Below, one piece after another: positions 1 through 8,659 of a stretch of DNA of 64,000 nt. Source of the DNA: Mesorhizobium sp. ORS 3324 (GTDB lineage Bacteria; Pseudomonadota; Alphaproteobacteria; Rhizobiales; Rhizobiaceae). The stretch is taken from the NCBI GenBank assembly GCA_000824825.2, contig LM655202.1, positions 19,012-83,011 on the forward strand, read 5' to 3'. Position 1 is the stretch's first letter. Every line of letters begins with the position of its first letter. A model generated the notes under the pieces. It was not told the origin of the DNA. It searched no databases and worked only from the letters and a program-made list of their open reading frames with translations. The translations under genes were made by a program, and so were the position numbers.

Positions 1-25
1 CAGGCGGATGAGGGGCGGCGCAGAC
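1..25. repeat. Arm of a RIME-like intergenic palindrome, cut by the window edge
   Basis: The sequence caggcggatgaggggcggcg matches the right arm of the longer elements at 6877-7006 and 8365-8558, so this is the end of another copy lying downstream of rhaP. The stretch between it and the rhaP stop codon holds nothing I recognise. Confidence 0.6.
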
Positions 26-92
26 GTTGCAAGGAAGCTCGTTGCGCTAGACAATGAACTGATCATCTTCGCGAGACAGAGAGGGTTCCCGC

Positions 93-1070
93 TCATGTCG
101 CTTCGGCCTTTCTCAGGATAATGCGGCCCTGCCGGCGCTCGCCGCGGGCATTCAGAACCACGGCCAGGATGATGGCGCTGCCCGAGATCGCCATCTGCCA
201 GAAGGGCGAGATGTTGATGACCGGCAGCGCGTTGGAGATGATGCCGAGGAACAGCGCGCCGAGCACCGCGCCGCCGACCGAGCCGATGCCGCCGGCGATC
301 GAGATGCCGCCGATGACGCAGGCGGCGATGATGTTGAGCTCATAGCCGTTGGCGACCTCGACCGAGGCGATCACATAGCGCGAGATCCACAGGTAACCGG
401 CGAGCCCGCCGATCATGCCGGAGATGCAGAAGACGATGAACTTGGTGCGGCCGACATCGATGCCGGCATAGACCGACGCGGTCGGGTTGACGCCGATGGC
501 GTAGATCGAGCGGCCGATCTGCGTGCGCGTCATCGCCAGGAAGAACAGCGCGATCACCATGATAGCGATCCACGACAGCACCGGCAGGCCGAGGAAGGCG
601 GCGCGCTGGAAATTGATGAAGGCCGGGCTCATCTGGTCGGCATTGACCCAGGCGCCGCCGGAGACGACGAAGGTGGCACCCCGATAGATGGTAAGCGTGC
701 CGAGCGTCACCACGATCGAGGGGATGTTCAGCCGCCACACCAGGAAACCGTTGATGGCGCCGAGCGCCAGCCCGATGGCCAAAGCGATCACGATCAGCGC
801 CGGGATCGGGATCGCCGGATGGGCGGCGTTGAGCATCGCCACCACCATGCCGGTGAAGCAGAGGTTGGAGGCCATCGACAGGTCGATCGAGCGCGTCAGG
901 ATCACCACCATCTGTCCCAGCGCCAGGATCATCAGGATCGAGGTGTCGTTGAACACCTGGCGCAGATTGGCGGGATCGGCGAAGCCCGGGAAACGCGTCG
1001 AGATCAGGCCGATCAGCGCGGCGATGCCGGCAAGCAGCCAGATCTCGCGGTATTTGAGGAAATTCTTCAT
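93..1070 (-). CDS. rhaP: Rhamnose ABC transporter, inner-membrane permease
   Basis: A 325-residue, very hydrophobic protein of the RbsC/AraH permease family with about eight to ten membrane segments. It carries the family segment GRSIYAIGVNPTASVYAGI before the last helices. It forms the channel for the sugar bound by RhaS and powered by RhaT. Its ATG overlaps the rhaT stop as ATGA (1067-1070), so the two are translationally coupled. Assignment to rhamnose rests on context: the order rhaR-rhaS-rhaT-rhaP divergent from rhaD-rhaI is the known rhizobial rhamnose locus. A partner permease (rhaQ) and a kinase would be expected beyond the left edge. It could be RhaQ rather than RhaP, since the two are alike. 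Confidence 0.85.
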   Translation of the reverse strand: MKNFLKYREIWLLAGIAALIGLISTRFPGFADPANLRQVFNDTSILMILALGQMVVILTRSIDLSMASNLCFTGMVVAMLNAAHPAIPIPALIVIALAIGLALGAINGFLVWRLNIPSIVVTLGTLTIYRGATFVVSGGAWVNADQMSPAFINFQRAAFLGLPVLSWIAIMVIALFFLAMTRTQIGRSIYAIGVNPTASVYAGIDVGRTKFIVFCISGMIGGLAGYLWISRYVIASVEVANGYELNIIAACVIGGISIAGGIGSVGGAVLGALFLGIISNALPVINISPFWQMAISGSAIILAVVLNARGERRQGRIILRKAEAT

Positions 1071-2626
1071 GCCGCGATCCCCGCTGCGGTCCGGACCAGC
1101 GTTTCAGCGTCGAGGCCTTTGTTGTCGTAAGTGGCCGCGATGCGGCCCTCGCGCATGACCACGACGCGGTCCGACATGCCGAGGATTTCCGGCAGCTCGG
1201 ACGACACCATGATCACCGACAGGCCCTGCGCGACCAATTCGGCCATGAAGCCGTGCACGGCGGCCTTGGAGCCGATATCGATGCCCTTGGTCGGCTCGTC
1301 GAGGATGATCACCTTCGGCGTCGTCGCCAGCCACTTGGCGATGACCACCTTCTGCTGATTGCCGCCGGAAAGCGTGCCGACATCCTGGCTGAGCGATGAG
1401 GCGCGCAGATCAAGCCGCTCGGTATAGGAGCGCGCAAGCGAGAATTCTTCCGCGAGCCTCAGCACGCCGGATTTCGAGGTGCGCGCAAGCGAAGGCAGCG
1501 ACACATTCTGGAAGATCGGCAGGCCGATCACCACGCCCTGTTTGCCGCGCTCTTCCGGCACGTAGACGATGCCGGCCTCGATCGAATCCGCCGCCGATTT
1601 CGGCGTGATCGTCTTGCCGTCCAGCGAGATGGTGCCTCGGCTGGTGCGGGTGATGCCGGCGATCGCCTGCATCACCTCGCTGCGCCCGGCGCCGACCAGG
1701 CCGTAGAAGCCGAGGATCTCGCCTCTGCGCAATTCGAAGCCGATGTCGTCGAACTCGGTCGGATGCGACAGGCCGGAGACCGACAGCACCGGCGCGCCGA
1801 TCTTCGGCTCGCGCTGCGGGAAAATATGGTCGACGTTGCGCCCGACCATCATGCGCACGATCTCGTTCTGGCCGGTATCCTTGAGCAGGCCTTCGCCGAC
1901 CATCTCGCCATCGCGGAAGACGGTGTAGCGGTCGGCGATGCGGTAGATCTCGTCGAACTTGTGGCTGATGAAGAGCACCGCCTTGCCTTCGCTCTTCAGG
2001 AATTCGATCAAGAGGAAGAGCTCCTCGATCTCCTTCATCGACAGCGCCGCCGTCGGCTCGTCCATGATGACGATGCGCGCGTCGATCGACATCGCACGAG
2101 CAACGGCTACGAGGTGCTTGTTGGCGATGCCGAGGTCCTTCAGTCGCGTGTCGGCGTCGATATGGCCGGCGCGCATCGTCTCCAGCACCTCGCGCGCGTT
2201 CTTGCGCATGGTGCGCCAGTCGATGGTGCCGAAGCGGGTGCGCGGCGCGTGGCCGAGAAAGATGTTTTCGGCGACCGACAGGTCGTCGAACAGCACCGTC
2301 TCCTGATGGATGGCGGTGATGCCGTGGCCAAAGGCGGCATGCGCGCTGGGCAGCGTCGTGACCTGGCCGTCGATGCTGATCTCGCCGGCGTCGGGCTGGT
2401 AGATGCCGGTCATGATCTTGACCAGCGTCGACTTGCCGGCGCCGTTCTCGCCGATCAGCGCCGTCACCTGTCCCGGGTAGAGCGACAGGCTGACATTGTG
2501 CAGGGCGCGCACGCCGGGGAAACTCTTGGAGATGCCGGAGAGCGTCAGGCGCGGACCGGCGCTCTGGGCCTGGCCCGAAGGCTTTGGCCGCTCCGTCTCT
2601 ATTTTGCGCTGGGCTGTCGTGTCCAT
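1067..2626 (-). CDS. rhaT: Rhamnose ABC transporter, duplicated ATP-binding protein
   Basis: About 519 residues with two fused ABC ATPase domains, as in RbsA/AraG. The first domain has Walker A GENGAGKST (about residues 59-67) and Walker B IVIMDEPTAAL. The second has the degenerate P-loop GLVGAGRSE usual in this family, the signature LSGGNQQKV and IILDEPTKGID. It powers sugar import through RhaP. The open frame extends upstream to a GTG at 2704, but that extension would translate a perfect 28-bp palindrome (2663-2690). I therefore prefer the ATG at 2626, although neither start has a strong ribosome binding site. It overlaps rhaP by 4 bp. Confidence 0.88.
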   Translation of the reverse strand: MDTTAQRKIETERPKPSGQAQSAGPRLTLSGISKSFPGVRALHNVSLSLYPGQVTALIGENGAGKSTLVKIMTGIYQPDAGEISIDGQVTTLPSAHAAFGHGITAIHQETVLFDDLSVAENIFLGHAPRTRFGTIDWRTMRKNAREVLETMRAGHIDADTRLKDLGIANKHLVAVARAMSIDARIVIMDEPTAALSMKEIEELFLLIEFLKSEGKAVLFISHKFDEIYRIADRYTVFRDGEMVGEGLLKDTGQNEIVRMMVGRNVDHIFPQREPKIGAPVLSVSGLSHPTEFDDIGFELRRGEILGFYGLVGAGRSEVMQAIAGITRTSRGTISLDGKTITPKSAADSIEAGIVYVPEERGKQGVVIGLPIFQNVSLPSLARTSKSGVLRLAEEFSLARSYTERLDLRASSLSQDVGTLSGGNQQKVVIAKWLATTPKVIILDEPTKGIDIGSKAAVHGFMAELVAQGLSVIMVSSELPEILGMSDRVVVMREGRIAATYDNKGLDAETLVRTAAGIAA

Positions 2627-2662
2627 ATCCGTATCAGGCCCTGAGGCAAGGTCCGTTTGAAG

Positions 2663-2690
2663 ATGCGGCGGGACAATTGTCCCGCCGCAT
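2663..2690 (-). promoter_or_regulatory. Perfect 28-bp palindrome between rhaS and rhaT
   Basis: Two 14-bp arms (core GGCGGGACAATTGTCCCGCC) are perfectly complementary. In mRNA this would fold into a strong GC-rich hairpin just after the binding-protein gene. Such hairpins often protect the upstream message or reduce readthrough, giving more binding protein than ATPase. No U-tract follows, so it is not a classical terminator. Confidence 0.7.
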
Positions 2691-2710
2691 GAGCTTGAAG
2701 TCACCTAGGA

Positions 2711-3706
2711 TCAATAGATCTTGGAGAACTTCTCGATGTTGGTCTTGTCGAACTGGAAGGGCGGAGCCATCGCAGCCGAGTTGGTGTCGTCCAGCGTCAC
2801 CTTGCCGACGCGGCCGATCGACAGCGTCGCGCCGGGCTTTGCCTCTTCCTTCTTCACCGCGAGGTCATGCGCGAGGTAGATCGCCGAGTAGCCGAGGTCG
2901 ATCGGGTTCCACAGCGCAACCGCTTGGGATGCGCCATTGTCGATGAACTTCTTGAACTCCGATGGCAGCGCGAGCCCCGTGACATTGACCTTGCCGATCA
3001 GGTTCTCGTCGGTCACCACCTGCGCAGCCGCGACAACACCCACCGTGGTCGGCGCGATGATCGCCTTGAGGTTCGGATAGGACTTCAACAGGCCCTTGGC
3101 CTCGTCCGTGCTCTTGGCGGAGTCGTCATCGCCATAGACGGTGGCGACCAGCTTGATCTTCGGGAACTTCTCAGGCAGCACCTTCTTCGCCGCCGCGATC
3201 CAGGCGTTCTGGTTGGTCGCGGTCGAGGAGGCCGACAGGATGGCGACGTCGCCGCCTTCCGGCAGATAGTCGGCGGCGAGCTTGATGATGGTTTCGCCGA
3301 TCAGGTTGGTGTCGGACGGGTTGAGGTGGAGCTGGCGGCCTTCCTTGGCGACGCCGGAGTCCCACGAGATCACGGTGATGCCGCGATCCATCGCCTTCTT
3401 CAGCACCGGCACCAGGGCGTCGGCGTCATTGGCCGAGACGGCGATCGCGTTGACCTTCTGCGCGATCAGCGAGTTGATCACCTCGATCTGCGCTTCCGCC
3501 GTCGCCTTGGTCGGGCCGGTGTAGATCACGTCGACATCGCCCAGCTCCTTGGCCGCTTCCTCGGCGCCCTTGTTGGCGGCGTCGAAGAAGCCGTTGCCGA
3601 GCGACTTCACCACCAGCGCGATCTTGACGTTGTCGGCATAGGCGGCATTCACGAACATGGCGGCAGAAAAGGCCGCCGTTACCAGCAGTTTCTTCAAAAA
3701 GCTCAT
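2711..3706 (-). CDS. rhaS: Rhamnose ABC transporter, periplasmic binding protein
   Basis: 331 residues. A signal peptide of about 24 residues (MSFLKKLLVTAAFSAAMFVN, then AAYA) leads into a type-I sugar-binding fold of the RbsB/LsrB class. Recognisable parts are KIALVVKSLGNGFFD at the mature N-terminus, NDADALVPVLKKAMDRGI and VISWDSGV. It captures the sugar in the periplasm for RhaT/RhaP. It is the first transporter gene after rhaR, and a strong hairpin separates it from rhaT. The substrate is inferred from linkage to rhaD and rhaI. Confidence 0.87.
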   Translation of the reverse strand: MSFLKKLLVTAAFSAAMFVNAAYADNVKIALVVKSLGNGFFDAANKGAEEAAKELGDVDVIYTGPTKATAEAQIEVINSLIAQKVNAIAVSANDADALVPVLKKAMDRGITVISWDSGVAKEGRQLHLNPSDTNLIGETIIKLAADYLPEGGDVAILSASSTATNQNAWIAAAKKVLPEKFPKIKLVATVYGDDDSAKSTDEAKGLLKSYPNLKAIIAPTTVGVVAAAQVVTDENLIGKVNVTGLALPSEFKKFIDNGASQAVALWNPIDLGYSAIYLAHDLAVKKEEAKPGATLSIGRVGKVTLDDTNSAAMAPPFQFDKTNIEKFSKIY

Positions 3707-3761
3707 CGAATATCCTCCCTTGAGCGTTGCATTCCATCGCCGCTGCGGGCGCGAGTTCTCC

Positions 3762-4571
3762 TCAGGCCTGCAGTGAAGATTCTTCCTTGTCGCTTGACTG
3801 TTTGCGGGCCACGATCAGCGCCACGCCCGCGGTCTCCAGCATCTTGGCCTCGCGGTCCTCGATCCCGTCGTCGGTGATCACGGTGGCGATGCGCGACAGC
3901 CCGCACAGGATCAGGCTCGAGCGCATGCGGAATTTCGAGGAATCGACCAGCACCACCAGCTCGTCGGCCTGGTCGATCAGTTTCTGCTCGGCCTGGATCA
4001 GCAGCGGATCGCCTTCCATCAGCCCGAGCGGACCTAGCCCCTGCGCGCCCATGAACATGCGTCGCGCATAGAAATTGCGCGTCACGTCATTGTCGAAGGG
4101 CGACAGGATGATGTTCTGCTCGCGATAGATGGTGCCGCCCGACAGCATCACCGTGTTCTTCGAGTGCTTCAGCAGGTGCTCGGCGATCGGGAAGGAGTTG
4201 GTGAAGATCGGCATGCGGCGGCCGGTCAGGAAATGCACCATCTGGAAGGTGGTTGTGCCGCCGTTGATGATGATCGGCTCGCCGTCCTTGCACAGGTTCA
4301 CCGCCTCGCGGGCAATCGCCCGCTTCTGCGCGGCGTTCAGCGTCTCGTTGACCGAGAAGGGCCGGCCGGCAAGGCCGATGAACTGCGGCGGCGAGATGGC
4401 TTCGGCGCCGCCGCGCACGCGGCGCAGGCGTTTCTGCACATGCAGCGCCGCGATGTCGCGCCGGATCGTCGCCTCGGAGGAGTCCGTCAGGTCGACCATC
4501 TCCTGCACCGTCACAACAGGCTTTTCCTGGACGGCGGACAGAATGATCCTGTGGCGCTCTTTCTCGTGCAT
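3762..4571 (-). CDS. rhaR: DeoR-family repressor of the rhamnose genes
   Basis: 269 residues from the ATG at 4571, which follows a clear ribosome binding site (GGGAGGAACC); an in-frame ATG at 4592 lacks one. The N-terminal DeoR winged helix contains VVTVQEMVDLTDSSEATIRR, and the C-terminal DeoR sensor domain contains the phosphosugar-binding-like segment INGGTTTFQM. It probably represses the transport operon it heads and the divergent rhaDI genes, released by a phosphorylated or ketose intermediate of rhamnose. A symmetric pair of operator-like sites lies in the intergenic region. Confidence 0.86.
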   Translation of the reverse strand: MHEKERHRIILSAVQEKPVVTVQEMVDLTDSSEATIRRDIAALHVQKRLRRVRGGAEAISPPQFIGLAGRPFSVNETLNAAQKRAIAREAVNLCKDGEPIIINGGTTTFQMVHFLTGRRMPIFTNSFPIAEHLLKHSKNTVMLSGGTIYREQNIILSPFDNDVTRNFYARRMFMGAQGLGPLGLMEGDPLLIQAEQKLIDQADELVVLVDSSKFRMRSSLILCGLSRIATVITDDGIEDREAKMLETAGVALIVARKQSSDKEESSLQA

Positions 4572-4613
4572 GGTTCCTCCCTGCAACGCCATCAGGCACT
4601 AGAAAACGCGCAG

Positions 4614-4686
4614 TGTCAATCATTTCCGATCACATAATTTCATTGTGCAATGCAATATGATCGATATTGATCGTTTATGATTGACA
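4614..4686. promoter_or_regulatory. Divergent rhaR/rhaD promoters with a symmetric operator pair
   Basis: Two 19-bp arms (4614-4632 and 4668-4686) form an inverted repeat that matches at 16 of 19 positions. In outward orientation each reads TGATCGnnnATGATTGACA. The outer end of each arm is TTGACA, a consensus -35 hexamer, one firing toward rhaR and the other toward rhaD. A repressor on either arm would cover the -35 box. The AT-rich core between the arms (TGATCGATATTGATCG) may be a further contact site. Assignment to RhaR is inference. Confidence 0.7.
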
Positions 4687-4759
4687 AACGGGCTGCTTGC
4701 GTAGACATTCCGGGCGAGAAAAGAGCAGCGCGCCGTTCGCGCTCCAAGGGAGGATACCT

Positions 4760-6862
4760 ATGCTCGACAAGCGCTCCGGCTCGCGCCTCGCCAACCTTTG
4801 GGACGATGCAAAAGCCGAGGGGATGAGCGGTCCCGAGCTCCTGGTCTATCGCTCGAACACGCTCGGCTCCGACAAGCGCGTCACCAATTATGGCGGCGGC
4901 AACACCTCCTCCAAGGTCTGGCAGAAGGATCCGCTGACCGGCGAGGACGTCGAGGTGCTTTGGGTCAAGGGCTCCGGCGGCGACAGCGCCTCGATCAAGC
5001 TCGATGGTTTCGCCACCCTCTATATGGAGAAGCTCCGCGCCCTGAAGGGCCTCTATCGCGGGCTCGCACATGAGGACGAGATGGTGGGCTATCTGCCCCA
5101 CTGCACCTTCAACCTCAATCCTCGCGCGGCCTCGATCGACACGCCGCTGCATGCCTTTGTGCCCAAGGCTTGCGTCGACCATATGCATCCCGATGCCATC
5201 ATCGCCATTGCCGCGGCGAAGGACTCCAAGGCGATCAGCAAGGAGGTCTTCGGCGACGCCATCGGCTGGCTGCCGTGGAAGCGGCCGGGCTTCGAGCTCG
5301 GCCTGTGGCTGGAGAAATTCTGCCTCGAAAACCCCGATGCCAAGGGCGTCGTGCTCGAAAGCCACGGCCTGTTCACCTGGGGCGACACGCCGAAGGAATG
5401 CTACGAGACGACGATCTCGGTGATCAACCAGGCGATCGACTGGTTCGAGCGCAAGTCGCAGGGCAAGGCGATCTTCGGTGGCGAGGCGGTGAAGGCGCTC
5501 GACGCGCCGGCGCGCCGCGCCATCGCCGCGAAGCTGATGCCGCGCATCCGCGGCCTGATCTCCGAGAAGGGCCACAAGCTCGGCCATTTCGACGACCAGC
5601 CCGCCGTGCTCGAATTCGTCAATTCGAAGGACCTGCGCCCGCTGGCCGCACTTGGCACCTCCTGCCCGGACCATTTCCTGCGCACCAAGATCCGGCCGCT
5701 GGTGATCGAGTTCGATCCGGCAAAGCCGGATGTCGATGCCGTCATCGCGCGCCTGGCGGACGACATTGCCGAATACCGCGTCGGCTACCAGGCTTACTAC
5801 GACGCCTGCAAGCATCCGGACTCGCCCGCCATTCGCGATCCCAATCCCGTTGTCTATCTGATGCCGGGAGTCGGCATGTTCACCTTCGCCGGCGACAAGG
5901 CCACCGCCCGCATCTCCGGCGAGTTCTATGTCAACGCCATCAACGTCATGCGCGGCGCATCAACGGTCTCGTCCTATGTCGGCCTGCCGGCCCAGGAAGC
6001 CTTCGACATCGAATATTGGCAGCTCGAGGAAGCGAAGCTCCAGCGCCTGCCGAAGCCGAAGGCGCTGGCCGGCCAGATCGCGCTGGTCACCGGCGGCGCC
6101 GGCGGCATCGGCCGCGCCACCGCCAACAGGCTGCTGCGCGAAGGCGCCTGCGTGGTGCTCGCCGACATCGACGAGGCAGCACTTGCCGCAGCCAATGACG
6201 AGCTATCGAAAGCCTACGGCAAGGATTTCGTCCGTCCGGTGCGGATCGACGTGACCTCCGAGGACCAGGTGACTGCTGGCTTCGCCGAAACGTCGGTCGA
6301 GTTCGGCGGCGTCGACATCCTGGTTTCCAACGCCGGCCTGGCTTCCTCGGCGCCGATCGAGGAGACGACACTCTCGCTGTGGAACAGGAACATGGACATC
6401 CTGTCGACCGGCTATTTCCTCGTCTCGCGCGAGGCCTTCCGGCTGTTTCGGGCGCAGAAGATCGGCGGCAACGTCGTCTTCGTCGCCTCGAAGAACGGGC
6501 TCGCCGCTTCGCCCAACGCCGCCGCCTATTGCACGGCCAAGGCGGCCGAGATCCATCTCGCCCGCTGCCTTGCGCTGGAGGGCGCGGAGGCGCAGATCAG
6601 GGTCAACGTCGTCAATCCCGATGCCGTGCTGCGCGGCTCCAAGATCTGGAGCGGCGAGTGGAAGGAGCAGCGCGCCGCCGCCTACAAGATGTCGACCGAC
6701 GACCTCGAGGAGCATTACCGCTCGCGCTCGATGCTGAAGCGCTCGGTCTTCCCGGAGGACATCGCCGAAGCGATCTATTTCTTCGCTTCCGACATGTCGG
6801 CCAAGTCGACCGGCAACATCGTCAACGTCGACGCCGGCAACGCGCAGAGCTTTACGCGGTAG
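4760..6862 (+). CDS. rhaD: Bifunctional rhamnulose-1-phosphate aldolase / lactaldehyde dehydrogenase
   Basis: 700 residues from the ATG at 4760, which follows AAGGGAGGA. The N-terminal half is a class II aldolase: DHMHPDAI and ESHGLFTWGD supply the metal-binding histidines and YGGGNTSSK the phosphate site. The C-terminal third is a short-chain dehydrogenase with the nucleotide motif TGGAGGIGRA (about residue 444 on) and the active-site run YCTAKAA. The fusion splits rhamnulose-1-phosphate into dihydroxyacetone phosphate and lactaldehyde and oxidises or reduces the latter. This is the rhizobial type, unlike the single-domain enteric RhaD. It is followed by rhaI after an intergenic repeat. Confidence 0.92.
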   Translation: MLDKRSGSRLANLWDDAKAEGMSGPELLVYRSNTLGSDKRVTNYGGGNTSSKVWQKDPLTGEDVEVLWVKGSGGDSASIKLDGFATLYMEKLRALKGLYRGLAHEDEMVGYLPHCTFNLNPRAASIDTPLHAFVPKACVDHMHPDAIIAIAAAKDSKAISKEVFGDAIGWLPWKRPGFELGLWLEKFCLENPDAKGVVLESHGLFTWGDTPKECYETTISVINQAIDWFERKSQGKAIFGGEAVKALDAPARRAIAAKLMPRIRGLISEKGHKLGHFDDQPAVLEFVNSKDLRPLAALGTSCPDHFLRTKIRPLVIEFDPAKPDVDAVIARLADDIAEYRVGYQAYYDACKHPDSPAIRDPNPVVYLMPGVGMFTFAGDKATARISGEFYVNAINVMRGASTVSSYVGLPAQEAFDIEYWQLEEAKLQRLPKPKALAGQIALVTGGAGGIGRATANRLLREGACVVLADIDEAALAAANDELSKAYGKDFVRPVRIDVTSEDQVTAGFAETSVEFGGVDILVSNAGLASSAPIEETTLSLWNRNMDILSTGYFLVSREAFRLFRAQKIGGNVVFVASKNGLAASPNAAAYCTAKAAEIHLARCLALEGAEAQIRVNVVNPDAVLRGSKIWSGEWKEQRAAAYKMSTDDLEEHYRSRSMLKRSVFPEDIAEAIYFFASDMSAKSTGNIVNVDAGNAQSFTR

Positions 6863-6876
6863 ACTATCGACGGCGG

Positions 6877-7006
6877 CACTGCCCCTCACCCTTACCCTCT
6901 CCCCGCGAAGGACGGGGAGAGGGGGCGCCGGCGCTGGAGCTTCTTTCCTTCTCCCCGTCTAGACGGGGAGAAGGTGCCGGCAGGCGGATGAGGGGCAGCG
7001 CCGACC
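6877..7006. repeat. RIME-like intergenic palindromic element between rhaD and rhaI
   Basis: It contains two nested hairpins: CTCTCCCCG...CGGGGAGAG and a perfect 28-bp palindrome centred on CCCCGTCTAGACGGGG. The outer arms are GCCCCTCA and TGAGGGGC. The same modules recur at 1-25, 8365-8558 and, in part, 16463-16614. Transcripts crossing from rhaD into rhaI would carry a strong RNA structure here. Confidence 0.75.
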
Positions 7007-7030
7007 GAACGCATTTGGGAGGAAATTGCA

Positions 7031-8323
7031 ATGTCCGAACAGATCATCTCAGCCGACCTCGTCGCCATCCACAACGCTGCGCGCAAAGCCGATCTCGAGC
7101 GCGACTACGCCACGCTCGGCGAGCGCCTCGACCGCCGCGGCATCGCCATCGACGCCATCCGCGACAAGGTGGAAAAATTCGGCGTCGCGATCCCGTCCTG
7201 GGGTGTCGGCACCGGCGGCACGCGCTTTGCCCGTTTTCCCGGTCCCGGCGAGCCGCGCGACATCTTCGACAAGATCGAGGACTGCGCCGTCATCAGTCAA
7301 TTGACGCAGGCGACGCCTACCGTCTCCCTGCACATCCCGTGGGACAAGGCCGATCCGAACCGGCTGAAGCAGGCGGCGTCGCGCTTCGGCCTTGGCTTCG
7401 ACGCCATGAACTCCAACACCTTCTCCGACGCCAAGGACCAGAAGCTCTCCTATAAGTTCGGCTCGTTGTCGCATGCCGATGGCGGCACGCGCCGCCAGGC
7501 GGTCGAGCACAATCTCGAATGCATCGAGATCGGCAGGACGCTGGGCTCCAAGGCGCTGACGGTATGGATCGGCGACGGCTCGAACTTCCCCGGTCAGGTC
7601 AATTTCGCAAAGGCGTTTGAACGCTATCTCGATGCGATGCGCGAGATCTATGCCGGCCTGCCGGACGACTGGCGCCTGTTCACCGAGCACAAGATGTACG
7701 AGCCGGCTTTCTATTCGACGGTCGTGCAGGACTGGGGCACCAACTACATCATCGCCAAGGAACTCGGCGACAAGGCCTTCTGCCTGGTCGACCTCGGCCA
7801 CCACGCGCCCAACGTCAACATCGAGATGATCGTGTCGCGGCTGATCCAGTTAGGCAAGCTCGGCGGCTTCCACTTCAACGATTCTAAATATGGCGACGAT
7901 GATCTCGACGCCGGCACGATCGATCCCTACCGGCTGTTCCTGGTCTTCAACGAGCTGGTCGATGCCGAGCTTGCCGGCGCCAAGGGCTTCAACCCCGCGC
8001 ATATGCTCGACCAGAGCCACAACGTCACCGACCCGATCGAAAGCCTGATGCTGTCGGCGGTCGAGGTGCAGCGCGCCTACGCGCAGGCGCTGCTGGTCGA
8101 CCGCAAGGCGCTGGAGGGCTTCCAGGAGGCGAACGACGCGCTGATGGCGACGCAGACGCTTAAAAGCGCCTACCGCACCGATGTCGAGCCGATCCTGGCC
8201 ATGGCGCGGCTCAGGACCGGCGGCGCCATCGATCCGGTCGCCGCCTATCGCGAGGCGGGCTACCGGGCGAAGGTCTCGGCGGAACGGCCGGCTGTTGCGG
8301 GTGGCGGCGGTGGGATTGTGTGA
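7031..8323 (+). CDS. rhaI: L-rhamnose isomerase
   Basis: 430 residues, preceded by the ribosome binding site GGGAGGAAA. It is a TIM-barrel sugar isomerase of the xylose-isomerase-like superfamily, in the non-enteric rhamnose isomerase subtype. Metal-ligand-like segments are visible in LFTEHKMYEPAF, CLVDLGHHAPNVN and GGFHFNDSKYGDDD. It converts L-rhamnose to L-rhamnulose in the cytoplasm, the step before the kinase. It is co-oriented with rhaD and probably in the same operon despite the 168-bp gap holding a repeat. The last residues are a glycine run of no known role. Confidence 0.9.
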   Translation: MSEQIISADLVAIHNAARKADLERDYATLGERLDRRGIAIDAIRDKVEKFGVAIPSWGVGTGGTRFARFPGPGEPRDIFDKIEDCAVISQLTQATPTVSLHIPWDKADPNRLKQAASRFGLGFDAMNSNTFSDAKDQKLSYKFGSLSHADGGTRRQAVEHNLECIEIGRTLGSKALTVWIGDGSNFPGQVNFAKAFERYLDAMREIYAGLPDDWRLFTEHKMYEPAFYSTVVQDWGTNYIIAKELGDKAFCLVDLGHHAPNVNIEMIVSRLIQLGKLGGFHFNDSKYGDDDLDAGTIDPYRLFLVFNELVDAELAGAKGFNPAHMLDQSHNVTDPIESLMLSAVEVQRAYAQALLVDRKALEGFQEANDALMATQTLKSAYRTDVEPILAMARLRTGGAIDPVAAYREAGYRAKVSAERPAVAGGGGGIV

Positions 8324-8364
8324 AGGCAAGTCGGCGATGTTTCAAGCGGGCGTTCGACAGCTAT

Positions 8365-8558
8365 CGAAGTCGGCGCCGCCCCTCATCCGCCTGCCGGCAC
8401 CTTCTCCCCGTAGAACGGGGAGAAGGGAACTGGCCGCGACCTCGGCGCCTCCTAAGCAACGTCGGTCATTGGCGAAATCATCGGCGAGAGCGCCCCTCTC
8501 CCCCTCACTATGCGGGGAGAGGATGCCGGCAGGCAGGTGAGGGGCGGCGCCGACTTCG
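8365..8558. repeat. Composite inverted repeat downstream of rhaI
   Basis: Two 35-bp arms at 8365-8399 and 8524-8558 are inverted copies with about two mismatches; each contains CGGCGCCGCCCCTCA. Inside are smaller hairpins such as CTTCTCCCCG...CGGGGAGAAG. It is the most complete copy of the element also seen at 6877-7006, and may terminate or process the rhaDI transcript. Confidence 0.75.
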
Positions 8559-8587
8559 GACTTGTTATTCCTGGGAGGGCATGAAGC

Positions 8588-8610
8588 TAATCCAATTGTT
8601 ATTGGACTAA
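8588..8610. promoter_or_regulatory. Operator-like dyad upstream of ggt
   Basis: TCCAAT-TGTT-ATTGGA (8591-8606) is a perfect 6-bp inverted repeat in an AT-rich island 54 bp before the ggt start codon. Its form suits a repressor or activator site; the regulator is unknown. Confidence 0.4.
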
Positions 8611-8659
8611 CCCCTCACAACAGTCTTTACCTAGCGTCCCCACGCCCGGAGAGCCCGCC

